DNA of 64,000 nt, taken from assembly GCA_000149265.1 (NCBI GenBank), contig CH003330.1:63442-127441 (forward strand), written 5' to 3'. The first letter of the stretch is position 1; the number at the start of each line of letters is the position of its first letter. Under the pieces are notes generated by a model. It searched no databases. It saw only the letters and a list, made by a program, of their open reading frames with translations, and was not told where the DNA came from. Source of the DNA: Ciona savignyi (Eukaryota > Chordata > Ascidiacea > Phlebobranchia > Cionidae). A program made the position numbers and the translations under genes. Below are positions 27,082-40,200 of this stretch, in pieces.

Positions 27082-30000
27082 TTAGGCATAAAAATATATA
27101 TATATTGGCATCTCTATGGCTATGCATGAAAAAGGAAGTGCACTTGAACAGATGTGAAGATAGATACCAGTATTGGAATGTTCAGGAGAATCTTCTTCTG
27201 GGTCTTCAGGTTCTTTATCTTGTCTAATAATGATACGGGAAGGTTATAAGATAGGATAGGATACATACAACTAACCTCGTGTATCAAAAATCGCAACAGC
27301 CGCTATCACACAGGCAATTATCAGATTACCTCGTGAGCTACTACAAAGCGTCAGCTAGTGGACACGTGGGACACTGGCAACTATCCGTGATTGCACAACT
27401 ATCCGTGATGTGTGGCCAAATGGTTAGCGCGACCGATACATATACCGACCTATACTAAAACGATCCAAGTGACGAGCCCATCTTGGTTTCAAAATTTGGC
27501 TCGGTTAAAAATAAATAAATAAAGGGTGAAAGGTAATGTGGCGATTGCCTACATGACGCAACGACTGCACAAACAAAATGAATATCTTATCATATCTTGC
27601 TATGCAAATTTTATGTGTATGTTATAAAACTACGCAGTTCTCCTTACCTTGATTTTCTTTTCCAAAGAGCAAAGAGAACAACGGATGCAATTAGAGCAAG
27701 TATGGCGGCTACTATACCGATGACGTAGTAAGGCTTGCTCTGGGCCAATGAACCTGTAAAATTTTAGGCCGGTTAATTAAACAACCGATGTAGTTATACA
27801 GCAAAACACTTCTAACTAAAGACTTAAAACATCAAAACTGGTCGCCAGCTAGTCGGCTGCGTCCTTGTGCAAATTAGCAGATATCGCCTAAACTTAGTGG
27901 AATCATGGGTTCTACCAAAACTAAATGAATATATCAGTCATTCAACACACTGCAATATAAAAACTAAAAGGAGGTGCGAGGTAATTTGACGATTGACCGT
28001 CGTCCGCTTTTACATCAACAGCATAATAAAACATGACATACCATGCTATCACACAAGTATTTATAAACATTATCTGCCAAGTAAATACGCTTCTACAGCA
28101 TAAGCATGTTCCAAACTTACCACTCCCTACGTCACTCGGGGGTAATAATTGCGTCGAGTTGTCCATAACAATCGCCCCGAAATGCGGGATGCCAGCAGCA
28201 TGTATTACAGTGGTTGAGTCATTTGCGTTTTGTTTGTATGTATTTGTGTGTCTTTCTGTTCCTGGTATCAGATACTTAGTTGTCGCACCCCTATTCGTTG
28301 TGGCTATTTTCTTCTTATTTTCCGGGTTGACTTCCGTCATAGACGGTCCAAAGGTATATGCTGTGGTATATCTCATTGTTCCTCCGCGTGTTGCTTTGTC
28401 AGTTGTAGCGTAGCCCACAGGATATTGCGTATTCCAGTCAATTGGATGATGTGAAACAATATTGACTGATTCTGTTGTCGACTTCGTTGCTCCAGGAGAC
28501 TTAGTTTGTACGTCGTATTCAGGAGTTAAGGTTGCTTGGTCCGGTATTACCGTGGTATGTATTCGTGCTACAAAAGATGTGCTTGTTGTGTAGGTCTCAG
28601 GGATTTTTGAAGTTTTAGTTGCTCGTGTGACATGCCTATTTCGCATGCCGGCCGCTTCGGTGTTGGAAGCACGACTAGTAAAAGCAATTGCGTTTGTTAC
28701 AGCCCAACCTCTGCCATATTCAGTGCTAACATCAGCTTGGTTCATTGTAATTTCAGCTTTTGTTGATGGTAGAATGGCTTGATCCGTTATATTTACGTAT
28801 CCAGTTGTCAAGCGCGACGTTGTTATTATATCTTTCGTAATGTCTACATCTTTACCATGAATTACTCCTCTTGTTGATTTAGGTTGAATTGTGTTCGGTG
28901 GTGTGGTTTGGTCATGCATTGTAGAAATAAGTTTATCGGTGATATGAGTCGTCAGAGGGTCGGTATTGATATCCATACCGGCTGTGGTTGATACTGCGCT
29001 TCGCGTACTTGTCGGAGAAATGGCGCTGGTATACTTGACATACGTTGTCTTGCGATTCCTTGTAGATTGTGATGGATATACTGTCGTTGGACTGGGTGCA
29101 CTTGTTGTTGTACGCGTTTCGCTTGCAGTTGTGCGCATTTCGTTTGCCGCAATACGCATTTCCCTTGTTGTAGTACGCATTGCGCTCGGTGTGGTACGCA
29201 CATCGCCTGCTGCAGAACTTGTCACGCCAGTTGTAGTACGCATCACGTTTTCCGTTGTGCGCATTGCGCTTAATGTAGTACGCATTACGTTTGCTATAAT
29301 ACGCATTGCGCTCGGAGTGGTACGCATTAAACTTAGTGTTGTACGCACTGTGCTTGGTGCAGTTAGTGTTGTGCTTGCTTCCCATCTCGGTAAAGTGGGT
29401 ATAGTTTGCGTTGCGTGGAAGGTTGGACGCGCTGAGGTTGCTGGCTTTGTAGTCGGTCCGGATTCAAACTGTTTAACAGTTCCAGTGATGGTATCACTGT
29501 GTAAAGACAGGAATGTAGATTCATTTTTAGAAATCGAACTGGTAAGATCACCACGTAATGGCGTGGTAGAGCTATGTACATTTTCCACGCTTGTTGCTAT
29601 AGAAACTTGTGTCGCAGCAGCGTCAAAGGTTGTGGGTTGGTCTGGAAAATAAAATATTTATGGGGTAACAATAACAAAGAGTAAACTGTGCGTTATTGTT
29701 CACAGATTGTTCCAATTTTAAACCCAGTTTTACAGTCAAAATTTCTTTCACATACTATTTCCCAGTGGATATTTTTAAACCTAATAGAGTGATCCAATTC
29801 ACTTCCAAGATTTTTTAACCATCATATTAAATGTCGGGAAACCGCCAACTATTTTGTATATTGAATCTCTTAAAGCACAACATTAAAAATGTATTTTTAA
29901 GGGAAAGAATTTACACATATAGTAAGAACAAAAAACATCTTTTGACTTTTCTTTTGTGCTATAAAGGAAACATTCTTAACATTTAAGATCGGTTGTAAGT

Positions 30001-31602
30001 GTTTCACCACATCGTGATAAATTTATCAGGAATTTTGTGGTTTTAAAAGTTACTGGGCCAGCCGGACTCTATAAATAGCTTAGAAATTTCCCTCCCCTTA
30101 TCTCGTTTGCTGAGCTCAGCGTGTGTGTGGGAAAAAGATATGACGTATATCACACCAAGCCCACTGTAGTGGTCGCTTCAGATTATTTGACAGTTTGCCT
30201 TTGTGAGTTGCCGTACAAATAACGTAAACAATTTTAGATACAAGAAATCAAAATATCCGCCGCTTGGACACATAGACGTGCTGCTTTTATATTCGTATAC
30301 AAACACTTGGTTAGGTCGTGTGACCGTAAGGTAAAGGTTGCCGATAAATTTACTAAACTATACTTAATACTTAATAACAAACCATTTATGGATTCGAAAC
30401 CTAGTCCGGTAAAAAAACAGTTTTGTGGCCGATGGTTAACGCGACCTATTCATATTCCGATTTCTAACAAAAAATTGTGTTAGTGACGAGAATATGTATA
30501 GCCTGTATATACCTTGTGCCGGTCTTTGACATATGTATCGAGATCTACTGGTGCACGGCATATCGTTCCAACTGTAAGTCAATTCAAGTCGTCCCCGTCT
30601 GCCCATCTGCACACAGTCCTCGATTTGAAGTTTGTAGTTCGGCTCCCGGTTCCGCCATTGCGAGTAAGCGTGGGAGATTGGTGCCCCATCCAACCATCGA
30701 AACCCGACTTTGCTTCCGTTGGTTCGAAACAAACCAATGTAGAATGAATGCGGGCGACTTACTGTTGGGAAGAAGTGTGTGGTGTTGTAAGGTACGAAGT
30801 AATCTGTGGCCTTCAGCCGAAAAGTTGAAGGATCGAAATCTAGATGGTCGGTTATGTCTCCGGGCAAGGCACTTAGCGTATATTGCTTGAACCTAGTGGA
30901 TTTAAATTTAATTTTGTACTTAAACAGAATAGAAACATCTCAATTAAATGAACAAGAGTGTATTATCTACGGTAGTTTCACAGTCGCGATGCAATCTGAT
31001 GAATACGGCGGTTAAGGCCCGCTTCGTTATTCTTATTACAGTAATGTATACCCATTCTTTCCGGAAACATGCTTGTTGAATACCGGTAACTATATTACTA
31101 CGTTTTTTTTACTGACACAAGTTTCGAACCCATGATGGGTACGACACTTGTGCCGTTTTTATATATATGAGTAGGTATATGTATCGGTCACGCTAACCAT
31201 TCGGCCACACGACCGTATACTATATTACTATGTGATTAGACATTGTATGGCCTATAGCCTATGCCACGCCACCACGGGTCAAGACAAGGACATGACACTA
31301 CAGGTCAATCTAAACGCCTTGCAATGCCAGCTGTGGCCCAAAACGCGGACATGGACGATTAAAAGTAAAATAATTTTATACCAACCTGGAAATTTTGCGA
31401 TTTTTTCCACAAGAAAATCATGAACTTGCTTGCTTTTAACCACCACTAACGAGGCGTTTATTTTGTTGCAAGCAATAAGAGCGCTACTAGCGTTTACTTT
31501 CCGACCCCGGAATATAAAATACTCCGTATCGTTCAACACATGCCATGTCGCATTCGCCGTGGCGCATATGACCAATGTTAAAATGACGCAGACAAGTTTC
31601 AT
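27082..31602 (-). CDS. Membrane C-type lectin with mucin-like stalk (5 exons)
   Basis: Exons in transcript order: 31602-31386, 30761-30513, 29641-28121, 27753-27648 and 27223-27082. Phases agree (1,1,1,2) and the sum is 744 aa. Residues 1-18 are a signal peptide (MKLVCVILTLVICATANA). Residues 19-155 are a C-type lectin domain with four cysteines (C45, C122, C142, C150), WLDG, an EPN motif (112-114) and WND (137-139), the set that in the family binds Ca2+ and mannose- or GlcNAc-type sugars. Residues 156-662 are a Thr/Ser-rich mucin-like stalk from a single exon, including a 7-residue MRTTxxx repeat. A transmembrane helix (about 671-693) ends in KRKSR. The last exon gives a short acidic tail with YLHI (719-722), a YxxI-type motif. 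The tail exon rests on phase and splice signals alone. The predicted role is a cell-surface sugar receptor, perhaps on haemocytes; expression and ligand are unknown. Confidence 0.75.
27410..27525 (+). repeat. SINE-B copy
   Basis: GTGTGGCCAAATGGTTAGCG, then GATACATATACCGACC, then GACGAGCCCATCTTGG, with an AAATAAATAAATAAAG end. It is the clearest forward SINE-B. It lies in intron 4 of the lectin gene, antisense. Confidence 0.65.
27826..28002 (+). repeat. SINE-A fragment in lectin intron 3
   Basis: ACTGGTCGCCAGCTAGTCGG, GGGTTCTACCAAAACTAAA and AACACACTGCAATA are SINE-A body blocks. It occupies most of the 366-bp intron between the mucin exon and the transmembrane exon, antisense to the gene. 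Confidence 0.6.
29097..29348 (-). repeat. In-frame 21-bp minisatellite in the mucin exon
   Basis: Residues 254-337 of the lectin repeat the heptad MRTTxxx (MRTTPSA, MRTTLSA, MRTTENV, MRIAANE, MRTTASE), about a dozen imperfect units of 21 bases. Because the unit is a multiple of three, copy changes would keep the frame. All three frames of one strand and one frame of the other stay open here, as expected for a repeat. Confidence 0.8.
30420..30490 (+). repeat. SINE-B 5' fragment in lectin intron 2
   Basis: TTTGTGGCCGATGGTTAACG and GACCTATTCATATTCCG match the SINE-B head. It ends 23 bases from the lectin exon 2 boundary at 30513, on the opposite strand to the gene. Confidence 0.5.
31107..31215 (-). 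repeat. SINE-B copy, reverse, in lectin intron 1
   Basis: Reversed B-box GTTTCGAACCCATGATGGG, then ATATGTATCGGTCACGC, then reversed head AACCATTCGGCCACACGA. It is co-oriented with the lectin gene. Confidence 0.65.
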
Positions 31603-34288
31603 TGTGCAGTCATATAGTGTGAATAACGACCAAATTCAACCTCACAGCACGTAAAACATGATATTACTTTTAGCTTTGTTTGCACGAAATTTGGATGAAT
31701 TTTTCCTGTTGATTGTAAAACAATTATTTTGTCGGTTATTTAGTACCGGGAACAGATAATGCGCTATAGTAACCTAAACCAATTAAGAACAAACACAATA
31801 ATTTACCGACAATCGTGTATTAACAGGAGGGCTTAAGTAACGTCCGCTAGGTGTATTGACAAGCCCGTCGTATGTCTTATTTTGTCTACTTTTTAGCCCT
31901 TTCGCCATTCCTCATTTTACAACATAGTATGTTAAGCAAATTTTCTTATTGTACGTTTTGGGTCAATCTCATAATTAATACGACTATATAGACTACTTCT
32001 GCATAACTTTTACGTGTTTCTATTAGGGCTACTCCTAGCTATTAATGCATTGATTTGCTGCTTAGTATCATTTGGTGGTAGATTTACATATCCTTGATTT
32101 CTCTAAGTTTCTTAACTCAACTATTCACGTTCACGCTTTTGCAATATCAACACGTGAAAAGCACAGTGGCACCCAGCGTTTATCAATATTTAATAGGTGA
32201 TGGGTCATGGCTGTAACTTAGACAACAGTAATCTGTAGCTTGTGCAGTAAACTCTTTGCAACGCACTGATTCCAAAACATCAAATATTCAATTTATTATT
32301 CCAGACTGGAAAGCGGATACTCATAAGTTTCCATCAAATTCCAACACAGTTGCACATAGAAAGCCTACAACAGATTGCAGGGCTAAATTGGTTGCAGTAA
32401 TGCATAATGAATGAAAGTCATTACCCGGTTACTGATGGGACAAAAAGATTACTTTTCGACTACCACCTTATTTACTTGAAAATGAACAGCGCCAAAAACG
32501 AAAGCCACTGGTATTAACACTTCTTTGAGCAAAAAACAACACAAATTATTATAATACTTCACGGAATTATTTTTAAACAGCTATTTCAAATTAATAAAAA
32601 AACACTGAATTGTTGGCATTTTTGCTCTGACTATCTTATAATGTCTTACTATAAAGCATTAAAGCTTATGTAGTTTTTCTTTCCAGGATTTTACAAATTT
32701 CTTACGCTATATTGCACCCGACTTATATACACAAAATTGCTTTTGTGCTTTTTATGTTAATATCCAAGTAAAACTGACGCAACAATCGTCTATGACGTCA
32801 TACTATGAATGTCTCTTAACGCAATCAAAGAATACACATCACGAAAATACCAGTCGTCTGTTAAAACATGTTTAATTAGTGTATTAATGTGCGTTTTGCC
32901 ATTTCATGTAAATAATTCGTTACGATACTGCTGCGTAAACAACACACGCTAAAACGGTCCATAGTGTATAAATAGCCAACTTACTAAGAATGTAGTGAAT
33001 GTTTATGTTGTATAATTCGCCTAGCTCCCAAAAGTTCCACCCAAGACAGACATAGCCGTGCATAATCTGTTGCACGGCCGAAAGGATAATCATATTTTTT
33101 AAATGGTAATGGGACTATATTGTAGTCAGTGTGTTCATATGTGTAAGATGTTTTTATTGTTTTAGTAAACCTTACAACTAAGTATTAATCCACCAGTTTC
33201 AGGCAATGAATTGCATTACCCAACGATACAAACGCCTGGTCAGCGGCTGTGTGAGATGACGCTCACCCAATGTAATAGATTTAGTCATTAAATGCAAATG
33301 CATTAAGGGGTGGGGTGTTCGTATCTATGTATATGGTTGTTAAGAACATGCACACTACTTCGGCACTGTTTCAGCTAAATATAAATTCGACCGATTAATC
33401 TGGTGGGTAAGCGCGACGACGCCTTTTAGCCGAAAGTTTGTAGTTTGGAAACTGGTCACTAACTAGTCGGTTGTTTACTTAGGCAAGCCACCTAACGTAC
33501 ATTGGCTTAACCCAGCGGTTTAATGAGTTTTACTATATTGAAGGAACGTGTGATTCATACATAACGCATTGCGATAGCTCCGATAACCCGAAAGATGCGA
33601 AGGAAACAGTCCAACATTAATTAAAGTCGGGAGAAGTATCCACCCAGTTTTCTCTGTACCGAAATATTCAAGAGTCTTTCACATAAGAAAAATAAACAGG
33701 GTAATACGCACCCAATGTTGCTTAAATATAGAAAAACCTGCAAATCAGCTACTTTGGTTAAGTTTATACAGTATATTCAGTTAAAAAAACTTTCCCGAGT
33801 TAACAAAATCTTACGTTGGTATTCGCTACTGAATAACACACCCTGGAATACCGGTAACGGGCAGTCGAAATGAGGGTATGTTACGGTTGCCCACGTAAAA
33901 ATGGCCCTTATGTTTTACCATTTGGTAACAAATCTAAATATCGTATTTAAACCCTATTTCGGTCAATCGATAGAGTGACGAAGTCCGTCAAATAAAAATG
34001 ATGATTTTCTTCACTTTGTGCCCAGTGTTAGTTCAGAAACCGTGATAGGCTCCTTACCAAAACCGTTTGTAAATAACATAATGTAGAAGTATCGGTGGCG
34101 CTACTCTTTTTTAGATTGAAAAAGTTCGGGATGTTTATTACCATCTTCCAAGACGATGCATTTATAACATTAGCGAAATGAACACGAAGAATATCACTGT
34201 AATGGATCACATTTCCATTAAAAAATCTCCGTAGCTAGGCATATCGTCACTGCGAAACCGGTCAAAACTGGTTGGCACCGGATTAATG
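31603..34288. other. Intergenic: lectin 5' flank to RBM17 3' end
   Basis: No gene is seen. It includes a perfect CRE-like TGACGTCA (32793-32800) about 1.2 kb upstream of the lectin ATG, a SINE-A at 33383-33600, a smaller SINE-A-like piece near 33180-33240, and an AATAAA on the minus strand (34135-34140) about 150 bases after the RBM17 stop. Confidence 0.5.
33383..33600 (+). repeat. SINE-A copy, forward
   Basis: Head GATTAATCTGGTGGGTAAGC, body ACTAACTAGTCGGTTG, CCCAGCGGTTTAATGAG and GCATTGCGATAGCTCC are recognisable. The tail is lost. Confidence 0.65.
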
Positions 34289-37200
34289 TCACGTGATCGG
34301 ATCGGAAAGCTGGAACGACTTGAATTTTTCCACTTCGTAAAACGAGGCTTTGACGGTGCGGCCGCCGAAAAACCGACCGTTCAAATCAACCAATGATTTG
34401 ATGGCCGACTCGATGCGATCAAATTCGATGAATATGCGAATTGCTTCGTCATCGGGTAAACCTTGCATCTGCAGAGTTTGTGCTTGTGAGTTGGCGTGCA
34501 TGAGGGTGAATTGAATTGGTTGTATTAGAGGGTACTCATTTTAAAGTGGGAAAACGCGGGAAAAGACACAGTAGATTACCTCGTGGATACCTAAGGGGGC
34601 GTTCTCGTACAAATGTATAATCGTGAGGTTATCTGGCGCCTACCACCGGGTTCCCAAAACTGTTGCAGTATGTTGTGTATAATTAAGACGTTCTTTTAAT
34701 TTTATTAACGCTGAGTGCCCAAAGAACCGATCGTCTACCTATCGATAGGTTTGCACTATTGATATCAAGTCAATACGTTGATAGTTGTTTACTAAAACAA
34801 AAAAAAAAACATCTAAAATGTCATAATCATACACAAAACACTGCAAGAGTTCCGGTAACTCGACGGTGCGCGCAAAGTGATCTGACGATTGCCCGTTTGT
34901 CAACCCCCTTAGATTTTGCCTCACCAGGCAAAGCAAAGTACCCACCTCATATATGAGACATTTATTGACGCTTCCATATTTCGAGCATTCTTCCTTTGTC
35001 TCCAATTCCAAGTCATCATCCACCTCTCCTGGTCCGACCATGTTCTGTGGATGATCAAAATATGATGATCAAATATTCATCATGAATTGGAAAATGCAAG
35101 AGGCATTATCACACAAGTAATCATCGGATCGCCTCGCACTCACCATTATACAGGAGCTTCATAGTAAATTAAATGGGATTAAGATTTGTTTTCTGTTTTA
35201 AACCATTACTATAATCCATTAGGTTCAGCAATGTTAAAGTAGCCACCAAAGATAATTGAATACTTTGTAACGGATTTAATCCGACAATTTTTTAGTTGTT
35301 TGTGATGCTGTAACAAGCCGGGTAAAATAGCAAAACAGTGAAAATTAAGTTGAACTTGCTCAGTGACTATACTGCGGTTTAAACTTTGCTAGTGATGGAC
35401 GAATCTCAATATTCTCAAATCCTTATTCACAATAAAACCATCAATAATTGAAAAGTTTAGTGAGTAGTTTTGAAGTTGAAACCCTTCGGCTAAAAGGCAA
35501 TGCACTAAACCACTGAGCTAATCGGTCGAATTGAAACAGAAATACCAAAAATAAAACCTAAATACCGAAAAAGCCTATACCAGCGGTTCCCTAATTTTTT
35601 TGTTTTTTTAAACTGCAAGTATTGTATATCCAGACTAGCACGCATTTGGATAACCATTTAAACTTTTTAAAACTATTCGCCAAAGTGACGAACAATCAAT
35701 TAATGCAAACCAGTTATTTGACAAACCATTATTCCAAAAACAATGCCATGTTACCATCAAATAGTGGGAGATAACACCGAACAATGGATTTTTAACAATT
35801 AAAACGAATACTGTATGCCAGTGTATGGGGTTGCACACCAGACTGACAGGCTCAAACATCCCCATTTAACGTTCTACTGATGTAACGCATATGCACCGTA
35901 ATTTTTTGTGAGAAAAACAATAAATGCAGCAACTTCGGCATGTTTTCGTGGCGCCCTGGCAAAGTCTCGCGGTTTCCCAGGACCCAGTTTGGAAACCGCT
36001 GGCCTAGACTACAACCACACACAACTCCTACCCTTAAACAAATAACTTTGGTTGGGTTTTTGAGCAAGTCGGTGACAGATTTCTTCTCCTGTTGTTCCCG
36101 TTGGTAATCCTCTTCAATTTGTTGCTCAATCTGCTCACTCGAGATGATCTTTCCTCCTCTTTTGCTTGTCTTCTCAATCTACGGCAGAAGTTTGCAAATT
36201 AACCAACTGCTAATGTTAGTTTAAGCGACCTTAAACAACCCAGTAAAATTCATTTTACTTCGTAACCTTTAAAAAGTTTCTGAAACGTCTGTTTTTCTGA
36301 TCGCATTTAAGGTGGTTAATTTGCAAACGGTTTGTTTGATTACAGTATTTCCGAAAGACCTACAAACATTTACAACCAATTGCTTAAAATGAAAGCCAAT
36401 CGTATGTGTTAATGGTGAGTAAACAAAACTAAAGTAATGACTCATTTTACTTAAATTTGAATATGAAAATATGGTTTTAAATATGAAAAATCAATTGAAT
36501 TACATTTAAAATGACAAAACGAACATTTTACAATGCGATTCTATCCTCAAAGCAAGTAAGAGTCTGTGAATGCCAACAGATATTAATGTAGGACTCACCT
36601 GTAGAGCATGACTGATACCTCTGTTGTCCTTACCCAGTCCTAATCCTTCTTTGAATCCATATTTGGCCATGATTTTGTGAGCCACAGACCCCCTGCAGAA
36701 ACAAACTGGTAAAACATCAACGCACAATTTTTGTTTGTCCATTTTCAACTAAAACATTTGTCCATTTTTAACTAAGAAATATTTATCATTAGGACTGGGC
36801 ATCAGGGTCTGGTTTACTGGAGAAGTAGACGTTAACTTACAACCAATTGGGTAACCAGTAAACCATATCAATTAACCATTTACTGGTTAATCTGTATTGT
36901 GAGCTAAATACTAACAAATCGAAGACAACGGTGATTTGTGTGCAACCCAACAAAAAAAAACAAATACTGCGAAAAGCTTTTACAACTATTAACACAATTA
37001 TATGTCACTTTTAGTCTCTCTTCAATACAAAGCAATGTACATTGAAACAAATTTAAATTTGTAAGATTTGAGTAAAAATAATTGTCATCTTAAAGAGACG
37101 TTTCTCAATTATTATTCTAGTTTTAGCTTCATGTTTTTTGCTTGGAACTACTTAACAATCCTTTGCTTTATGCTTCAGAGGAGATTTTGCTCAACACAGA

Positions 37201-40200
37201 TAATTCTCTTGGAAATATAATCAATTTAAGGACAACAAAAAAACTTACGCCAGGTTCTTTGCAAACTGGGTTCCAACTGTGCTGACCAACGGGGGTGACT
37301 CGGGCCGATCTGAGGTGGGAGCCAAACCTATATCGTTATCTACTTTGCAAACCAATATATAACTACTTATACATAGTACCACCAATCGATAGTTAGTTGT
37401 GTACTTGGGCTAAGCACTTAGCGGAAATTGTTTGAAGTGGGTTAATGGGTTGAACTAAAACACCCGCAATGTCTTAGTAATATACATCATACTGTAATAA
37501 CTTCGGCAACTAGACTGTAGGGAGTTATCACATGGTAATTAAGAATGAATTGTTGATTAATTGGTAGCATAAAATCAGTAGTGATGTCCCAATCATATAA
37601 GCATAGCACCATGGCTTTGCTAACCTGCTGGTTGGTTCGAATTACTCTGATGATTGCTTTAATGTCACCTGTTTTTTATTCAGATGGATAAAACAAATAT
37701 CACAACCCATCCTCGTGTGTATTTTAAAGTTAAATGGGTGGTAAGTAACTGCTTGGAAATTAAGCTTACACATGGCACAGCCTCAATGCGGACAGAGCTT
37801 TATTGTGTGAGCTAAGGAGTTGTAACTTACCTGTTGGCAACGATTGTTTGTCAGCTTCAATAAGTGCAGTTGGTGGAGCGATTGCAGCTTTGTTTGCCAT
37901 CACTTGGTGGGAAAATATGGTGTGAGAATAATCGTATCAAATAATTGAATAGATAAAATTTAGGGTGCCATGGTTGTACTACTCCCGTGCCTTCAGCCAT
38001 GTAACTGTGACACCATGAGAAAACCAACAAGTATATTTTAATGTGATTTAAATTAAGAGTTAAGTTATGATCGAGAAAACCTTATAACCATAACTTAATG
38101 CTCATTTTACTTAATACTTATTTTTTCAATATGCCGTCAGTGAAACAAGGAGGTTTTACATCTATTTTAATAAGAAGGCAGTTTCTAAATCAAATATATA
38201 TCCCACACATACAAGATACACAATTTATATCAACCAAACTTTCCATGCAGATTCTTTATGCACCATATTTAAGCAACCAAACCTCTTTTCTTTTTCTCCC
38301 TTTCAAAATCGACCTCATCTCCATATCCCATTGGACGAGGGAAGGAATCATCTGCGTCGGTCTTCTTCGCGTGGCGTTCCGCCCGTCTCTTACGTCGCTC
38401 CTCTAATTCCCGATCCCTGGGTGGGGGTTGGGGTTGGGGTTAGTTGGTAGGTGGATAGGGCACACACAAGTACATGGGACTTAGCAAATATCATCTAGAT
38501 TTGTTACTAGTGATGACATATACTTTTATAAACTTTGTTTTAAACTAAGTTTTCAGTCAAAAGTCAGTTGTGCAAACCTTTTTAAAGTCAATTGGAAATC
38601 TATTTGCCAAATTAAAAAATTCATTTTCTTTGACAATATTTAATGCATATTTTTAGTATCTTTATAATATTTGCATCACAAACTAGTCAAGAAAAAACAA
38701 ACACGGACGGAAAATCCCACCTGTCGTTCTCGTGCTGAGATTCTTTGCGCTCCTTGTCTTTCTTATTAATGACATCATAATCATTGGGATGCAAAGGGTC
38801 GTACTCGTCAACAAACTTCTCAAGGATCTCCCCTCCAAGGAAGACGCTGGGTTTGGCATCTCTCATGTCCTCCTGGGGGAAGTGAAGTTGATAGATTAGA
38901 GATGAGCAAGACGTGTGCAGCCCAGATGATAAACGGAAATAACTTAGGGGGACCCCCTGAACCGAAACCCTGGTTGTGATGAGGTGAAGTTGATAGATTA
39001 GAAATTGTTCGACCTGAAAGCTTAATTGGACCATCAGGCGAATTGTTAAAGGAAAGATATTATAGGATACTCAATTACTCATGAATGTTTTTAATTGCAA
39101 TTTGAGATATTTATAAACAATTAAGATATCGTTTTTTTTCTATGCTAGTAATTTAAGTTTTTTTTTTATTGAAGTTTTATTTTTATACCCGAAATTTAAA
39201 TTAAAGTTTTATAAATTGGAAATTTAAATGCTTCGCATTTTTTGACTCTCTTTGATTTTCCTTTATTTCTTTGCTTCGTAAGTTATTTCATTGCATGATT
39301 TTCTTAAATGATTGGACTTTTTGTGTCAGTTGCTTTAGACCAGCAGCCCAAAGGTTGTGGGAGAGTTATTATAGGATACTAGGGCTGCGAATTAACGGTT
39401 AAATTAAAAAACGGTTAACTGATGTAAAAATAATCGGTTAACCGTTAACCGATTTTCTTTAAACTACCATCAAATCGGCACCATTTTTGGCAAAAAAAGT
39501 TCAGGCAGCCGTAAAGGGCAGCAAAGAAATAATGCGCGTGATTACCGACATTATCGGGTCTTATTTATGTGTTACTTTATAGTTTTTAAACGTCACCTTA
39601 AGACACATAGTATAACTTTGATTGTAATGCGTAATATTGAGTTAAAAATCAAACAATCAGCGTCTGAATGGTTGCTTATATTACGTTGACAATCAAACAA
39701 TCGACGTGTGAATGGTGCGTATATTACGTTGACAATCAAACAATCGACGTGTGAATGGTTGCTTATATAACGTAATAATGAAACAATCAACGTGTGAATG
39801 GAGTTATGTATATTTGAAGATTATTAAAACGCAATTACGCCCAATTAAATGTGGGCGGTAAAGTAACGTTAAAAAACGGTTAAACGGTTAAAATTTGACG
39901 TGACGGTTAACCATATAAACGGTTAACCGGGTTAACCGTTAATTTTTCGCAGCCCTATAGGATACCTATCGTTTTAATACCAATTTGCAATTAAAAAATT
40001 TATTTGCAAACAAGGATATATAGCATACATAATTATTATTATCATGTTGTTTCTACAAAACTTACCATTGTTGTATCATCCTGTCTTAACTTGGTGAAAT
40101 CGATAACAGGAGCAACGGAGTTGACTGCCGATCTTCCTTTTTCATTTTTCGCTTTCGTTAGGGTTGCTTTTCGCGCCTACAATCAAATATATTTTATTTG

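Noticed and set aside
28933..29385. 150-aa minus-strand frame with NAYY/KRNAYY repeats
   Set aside because: Shifted frame of the same 21-bp minisatellite; no signal, splice support or neighbours.
28966..29652. 228-aa plus-strand frame rich in VVRI repeats, looking membrane-like
   Set aside because: It is the complement of the MRTTxxx repeat in the lectin stalk. Hydrophobic repeats arise simply from reading ACN-rich codons backwards.
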